Shown piece by piece: positions 4,913 through 7,096 of a stretch of 7,096 nucleotides of DNA. The notes below the pieces were generated by a model. That model was given only the letters and a program-made list of their open reading frames with translations, was not told where the DNA came from and ran no database searches. The translations under genes and the position numbers were made by a program. The stretch lies in assembly GCA_000183865.1 (NCBI GenBank), contig CM001047.1, forward strand, positions 262,438 through 269,533, read 5' to 3'. Within the stretch, counting starts at the first letter, position 1, and the number at the start of each line of letters is the position of its first letter. Origin of the DNA: Listeria marthii FSL S4-120 (GTDB taxonomy: Bacteria > Bacillota > Bacilli > Lactobacillales > Listeriaceae).

Positions 4913-5518
4913 TTGACTAACAATCATTACTACACAAACGACGAAACAATTAAACACAACCGAAAAACATGGCAAGTGATGTTAAAAGGTTTTAATATGA
5001 GTTTTACAAGTGACAATGGCGTGTTTTCCAAAAACACGGTCGATTTTGGTTCGAAATTATTGATTGAATCTTTTGAGTTAGAAACGAAAATAGGGAAAAT
5101 TTTGGATGTGGGTTGCGGCTATGGTCCGATGGGTTTAACGGTAGCGAAAGCGCTCCCTGATAGCCAAATTGAAATGGTGGACGTTAATTTGCGCGCACTG
5201 GAACTCGCGAAAGAAAATGCGGAAATCAATAAAATTACGAATACGCATATCTATGAGAGTTCGGTTTATGACAATGTAACTGCAAACGATTACCAAGCGA
5301 TTATTAGTAATCCGCCAATTCGTGCAGGGAAAAAGATAGTTCACGCGATTTTAGAAGGTGCTTACGATCACTTGCAAGAAACCGGAGAACTTTGGATTGT
5401 TATTCAAAAGAAACAAGGTGGCCCATCTGCTGAAAAGAAAATGGAAGAAGTTTTCGGCAACGTTGAAACAGTCGCAAAAGATAAGGGCTATTTTATTTTC
5501 AAAAGCGTTAAGAACTAA
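4913..5518 (+). CDS. RsmC/YbxB-like class I SAM-dependent methyltransferase
   Basis: This is a 201-residue methyltransferase similar to Bacillus subtilis YbxB and to the catalytic domain of RsmC/RlmG enzymes, which methylate guanine N2 in rRNA. The SAM-binding motif I is ILDVGCGYGPMG at about residues 63-74. The acidic ribose-binding position is in QIEMVDVNLRALELAKENA. The catalytic motif is NPPI at 133-136, followed by RAGK, matching the NPP(F/I/Y) motif of N-methyltransferases. RsmC of E. coli is about 340 residues with a second, degenerate domain at the N terminus. This single-domain size is normal for the Firmicutes YbxB group. Translation starts at TTG 4913. In B. subtilis ybxB lies between rplL and rpoB, which supports the family. 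The exact rRNA target is not shown by the sequence. Confidence 0.88.
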   Translation: MTNNHYYTNDETIKHNRKTWQVMLKGFNMSFTSDNGVFSKNTVDFGSKLLIESFELETKIGKILDVGCGYGPMGLTVAKALPDSQIEMVDVNLRALELAKENAEINKITNTHIYESSVYDNVTANDYQAIISNPPIRAGKKIVHAILEGAYDHLQETGELWIVIQKKQGGPSAEKKMEEVFGNVETVAKDKGYFIFKSVKN

Positions 5519-5519
5519 G

Positions 5520-5548
5520 TTGTACGAAGCGCGGAAACGTGTTAATAT
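5520..5548 (+). promoter_or_regulatory. Possible promoter after the methyltransferase gene
   Basis: TTGTAC (5520-5525) and TAATAT (5543-5548, 4/6) are 17 bases apart. The -35 matches only in TTG. If used, it would start a transcript of about 185 bases that ends at the terminator at 5707-5741 and contains the 38-codon ORF. Confidence 0.35.
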
Positions 5549-5582
5549 AGAACTACATTTTACTGAGAAAGGACTGAGGGAT

Positions 5583-5699
5583 ATGCTTAAACTGAGCGGG
5601 AAATTAGAAAAAAACAACCAATCAAGATTAAAGATAATAGGTAGTTCTTTAACGTTCGCGCATATTAAACCCACGCCTTTTCGAGGTATCGTTCGTTAA
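5583..5699 (+). CDS. Possible small basic protein, 38 residues, unknown function
   Basis: The ORF starts at ATG 5583 (MLKLSGKLEKNNQSRLK...) and ends at TAA 5699, giving 38 residues rich in Lys and Arg. I recognise no domain, signal peptide or membrane segment. AAAGGA at 5567-5572 lies 10 bases upstream and could serve as ribosome binding site; a second purine run, GAGGG at 5576-5580, is too close. The frame stays open upstream into the methyltransferase gene, but that part is a shadow of the other frame. A possible promoter lies at 5520-5548 and a strong terminator starts 7 bases after the stop, so the ORF nearly fills a possible short transcript. It could be a real small protein or the incidental content of a small RNA. 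A small hypothetical gene sits at about this place in Listeria genomes as I recall them. Confidence 0.4.
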   Translation: MLKLSGKLEKNNQSRLKIIGSSLTFAHIKPTPFRGIVR

Positions 5700-5706
5700 A
5701 AGTCAC

Positions 5707-5741
5707 GTCCTTCAATCTTTCTTGATTGAGGGGCTTTTTTT
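5707..5741 (+). terminator. Intrinsic terminator before the rtcB region
   Basis: GTCCTTCAATC (5707-5717) pairs with GATTGAGGGGC (5724-5734), an 11-bp stem with two G-U pairs around the loop TTTCTT. Seven T's follow (5735-5741). It ends transcription from the methyltransferase and small-ORF region. Confidence 0.9.
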
Positions 5742-5862
5742 ATACCAAAAAATAAACGGGAAAGAAGTGAGTCAAATGATTGAAGGAGAACTGAGTAATT
5801 TAACTAGCTAGGAAGAGGAATGGGTTTCCATTTCTCTATTAAACAGAAAATGAGGAATAGAA
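5742..5862 (+). other. Untranslated region before rtcB, with an 11-codon ORF
   Basis: This 121-base gap follows a terminator, so rtcB should have a promoter here, but I find no convincing -35/-10 pair. It holds a tiny ORF at 5776-5811 (MIEGELSNLTS, then TAG), a clear hairpin at 5814-5837, and GAGG at 5852-5855, 7 bases before the rtcB start. The tiny ORF has no good ribosome binding site and is probably chance, though a leader peptide cannot be excluded. Confidence 0.5.
5814..5837 (+). promoter_or_regulatory. Hairpin in the rtcB 5' region
   Basis: AGAGGAATGG (5814-5823) pairs with CCATTTCTCT (5828-5837), a 10-bp stem with one G-U pair and a 4-base loop, GTTT. It ends 25 bases before the rtcB ATG. 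No T run follows on either strand, so it is not an intrinsic terminator. It could be an operator or an RNA element affecting rtcB translation or stability; nothing in the sequence decides between them. Confidence 0.55.
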
Positions 5863-7041
5863 ATGCTAACATTAAAAGGACAATATAACGAAGCGACGGT
5901 TTTTACGGACAACGTAGATGATAATACGATTGGACAAATTATTACATTATGCAATCAGCCGTTTACGAAAGACAGTAAGATTCGGATAATGCCAGACACG
6001 CACGGCGGTAAAGGTTGTGTAATTGGGACGACGATGACGATTCAAGATAAAATTGTACCGAATCTAGTTGGAGTAGACATTGGCTGCGGATTGTACGTAG
6101 TGAAATTGAAACCTGGTAAATTGAAAATGGATTTTGATAAACTTGATAAAGTCATTCGCGAACGAGTGCCATCGGGGAGTAAGACGCATGATAAGCCTGT
6201 TGATGATTTTGACTTAGATGGTGTGATTGCGCCGATTAACTATGGATGGGCCGCGAGAAGTGTTGGGACGCTTGGTGGCGGAAATCATTTTATTGAGATA
6301 AACCAAGGTTCGGATGGGATTTATCTTGTAATCCATAGCGGGAGCCGGGTGCTTGGTAAAGAAATCGCGGAGTACCATCAAGAAGTAGCGTATAAAAAAT
6401 TAGATAAGTTGCGCAAAGAGTTAAAATTAGGTGCAACGGATGCGAAAAAGCATGGCGATTTAGAAATGGCCAACCAATTAAATGGTGAGCGCGAACAAGT
6501 GAAGTTGGATTACGATTTATCTTATGTTACTGGTGTGGATTTAAAAAATTATTTAAATGATATGGAAACCGCCCAAAAATTTGCGGCACGTAACCGCTAT
6601 GTCATGGCGCAAATAATTTTAAAAGCGATGAAATGGGATAAAGCGGTCGTTTCTGCATTTGACTGTGTGCATAATTACATTGATATCGAAAACAACATGC
6701 TTAGAAAAGGTGCGACATCTGCGCAACTTGGTGAACAAATTATCGTTCCGCTTAATATGCGTGATGGTAGTATTCTTGCAACTGGTAAAGGAAATGCTGA
6801 TTGGAATTACTCGGCGCCGCACGGGGCAGGAAGAATGCTAAGTCGCTCCAAAGCAAAAGCGCAAATCAGTTTGGAAAGTTATCAGGCGGCAATGAAAGAC
6901 GTTTGGACTACTTCGGTTTCGAAAAAAACAATCGATGAAGCGCCAAAAGCCTATAAATCAGCTAAGCAATTACTTGCTGATGTAGGAGATACAATGGAAA
7001 TTCAAGAGATAATCAAACCTTTGTACAATTTTAAAGCATAA
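5863..7041 (+). CDS. rtcB: RtcB-family RNA ligase (3'-phosphate to 5'-hydroxyl)
   Basis: RtcB joins RNA 2',3'-cyclic-phosphate or 3'-phosphate ends to 5'-hydroxyl ends, using GTP and Mn2+ through a histidine-guanylate intermediate. In bacteria it is linked to repair of cleaved tRNA or rRNA. The protein is 392 residues, close to the 408 of E. coli RtcB. All core motifs are present: MPDTHGGKGCVIG (43-55), VDIGCGL (71-77, with metal ligands D72 and C75), GGGNHF (138-143, H142), HSGSR (158-162, H158), VHN (H270) and the guanylylation site HGAGR (320-324, H320). The enzyme should therefore be active. The start is ATG 5863 with GAGG 7 bases upstream. No archease, RtcA or RtcR gene is visible here, and I cannot assign the RtcB subfamily. 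It is separated from the methyltransferase by a terminator and followed by a hairpin, so it is probably monocistronic. Confidence 0.93.
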   Translation: MLTLKGQYNEATVFTDNVDDNTIGQIITLCNQPFTKDSKIRIMPDTHGGKGCVIGTTMTIQDKIVPNLVGVDIGCGLYVVKLKPGKLKMDFDKLDKVIRERVPSGSKTHDKPVDDFDLDGVIAPINYGWAARSVGTLGGGNHFIEINQGSDGIYLVIHSGSRVLGKEIAEYHQEVAYKKLDKLRKELKLGATDAKKHGDLEMANQLNGEREQVKLDYDLSYVTGVDLKNYLNDMETAQKFAARNRYVMAQIILKAMKWDKAVVSAFDCVHNYIDIENNMLRKGATSAQLGEQIIVPLNMRDGSILATGKGNADWNYSAPHGAGRMLSRSKAKAQISLESYQAAMKDVWTTSVSKKTIDEAPKAYKSAKQLLADVGDTMEIQEIIKPLYNFKA

Positions 7042-7046
7042 GCAAA

Positions 7047-7080
7047 AAGAAGCGGCAAATATTATAACATGTCGCTTCTT
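7047..7080 (+). terminator. Probable terminator hairpin after rtcB
   Basis: AAGAAGCGGCA (7047-7057) pairs with 7070-7080 (TGTCGCTTCTT), an 11-bp stem with one G-U pair around a 12-base AT-rich loop. The tail is pyrimidine-rich but broken (CTTCTTCTGTTG), so termination may be less efficient than at the other sites. It starts 5 bases after the rtcB stop. The last 16 bases of the window after it hold nothing I can call. Confidence 0.65.
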
Positions 7081-7096
7081 CTGTTGTATTATAGTA

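Noticed and set aside
5358..5582. Upstream part of the long frame that ends at 5699
   Set aside because: It overlaps the methyltransferase in another frame. Only the part from ATG 5583 onward lies outside that gene and has a plausible ribosome binding site.
5351..5674. 107-codon ORF on the - strand across the end of the methyltransferase gene
   Set aside because: It opposes a clear conserved gene and has no recognisable domain or ribosome binding site.
5709..5786. CCTTCAATC (5709-5717) can pair with GATTGAAGG (5778-5786) instead of the terminator arm, suggesting an antiterminator
   Set aside because: The competing segment is transcribed only after the terminator, so it cannot prevent termination there. 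It more likely reflects a chance near-repeat of the terminator arm.
6619..6841. Overlapping ORFs of 60-67 codons on both strands inside rtcB
   Set aside because: They lie entirely within the conserved rtcB motifs and have no independent support.

Overview
The window reads as a low-GC Firmicutes chromosome, most likely the genus Listeria. This rests on recognising the ribosomal proteins L1, L10 and L12, the AT-rich codon use with strong AGGAGG-type ribosome binding sites, and a gene order (rplA, rplJ, rplL, a BlaI/BlaR1-like pair, a DUF1266 protein, a DUF1307-type lipoprotein, an RsmC-like methyltransferase) that I recall from Listeria. The genus is recognition, not a database result, and I cannot name the species. 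All genes are on the + strand. I see no mobile element, CRISPR array, tRNA or rRNA.

Layout. Positions 1-1935 are the end of the ribosomal-protein cluster: rplA (L1), then a 248-base non-coding stretch with a promoter and an L10-type autoregulatory leader ending in an intrinsic terminator, then rplJ (L10) and rplL (L7/L12), closed by a strong terminator. Positions 2020-3526 hold a two-gene unit: a BlaI/MecI-family repressor overlapping by 8 bases an M56 membrane metallopeptidase that lacks the penicillin-binding sensor domain. Positions 3535-4841 hold a second unit with its own promoter, which has a perfect 10-bp palindrome in its spacer: a DUF1266-like cytoplasmic protein followed by a lipoprotein. 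Positions 4874-5741 hold an RsmC/YbxB-like methyltransferase starting at TTG, then a possible 38-codon ORF just before a strong terminator. Positions 5814-7080 hold a hairpin, an RtcB-type RNA ligase gene and a closing hairpin.

How the parts work together. L1, L10 and L12 build the ribosomal stalks, and L10(L12)4 probably regulates rplJL through the leader. The BlaI-like protein and the membrane peptidase look like a signal-relay pair in which the peptidase inactivates the repressor. The repressor keeps an Asn at residue 101, which lines up with the known cleavage site of staphylococcal BlaI. Its targets are not known; the next promoter at 3535-3563 is the best candidate in the window. The methyltransferase (predicted rRNA modification) and RtcB (RNA repair) both act on RNA and fit a translation-related neighbourhood. 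In Bacillus subtilis the order is rplL-ybxB-rpoB. Here a four-gene block sits between rplL and the ybxB-like gene, and rtcB follows where rpoB would be expected, so rpoB probably lies beyond the window.
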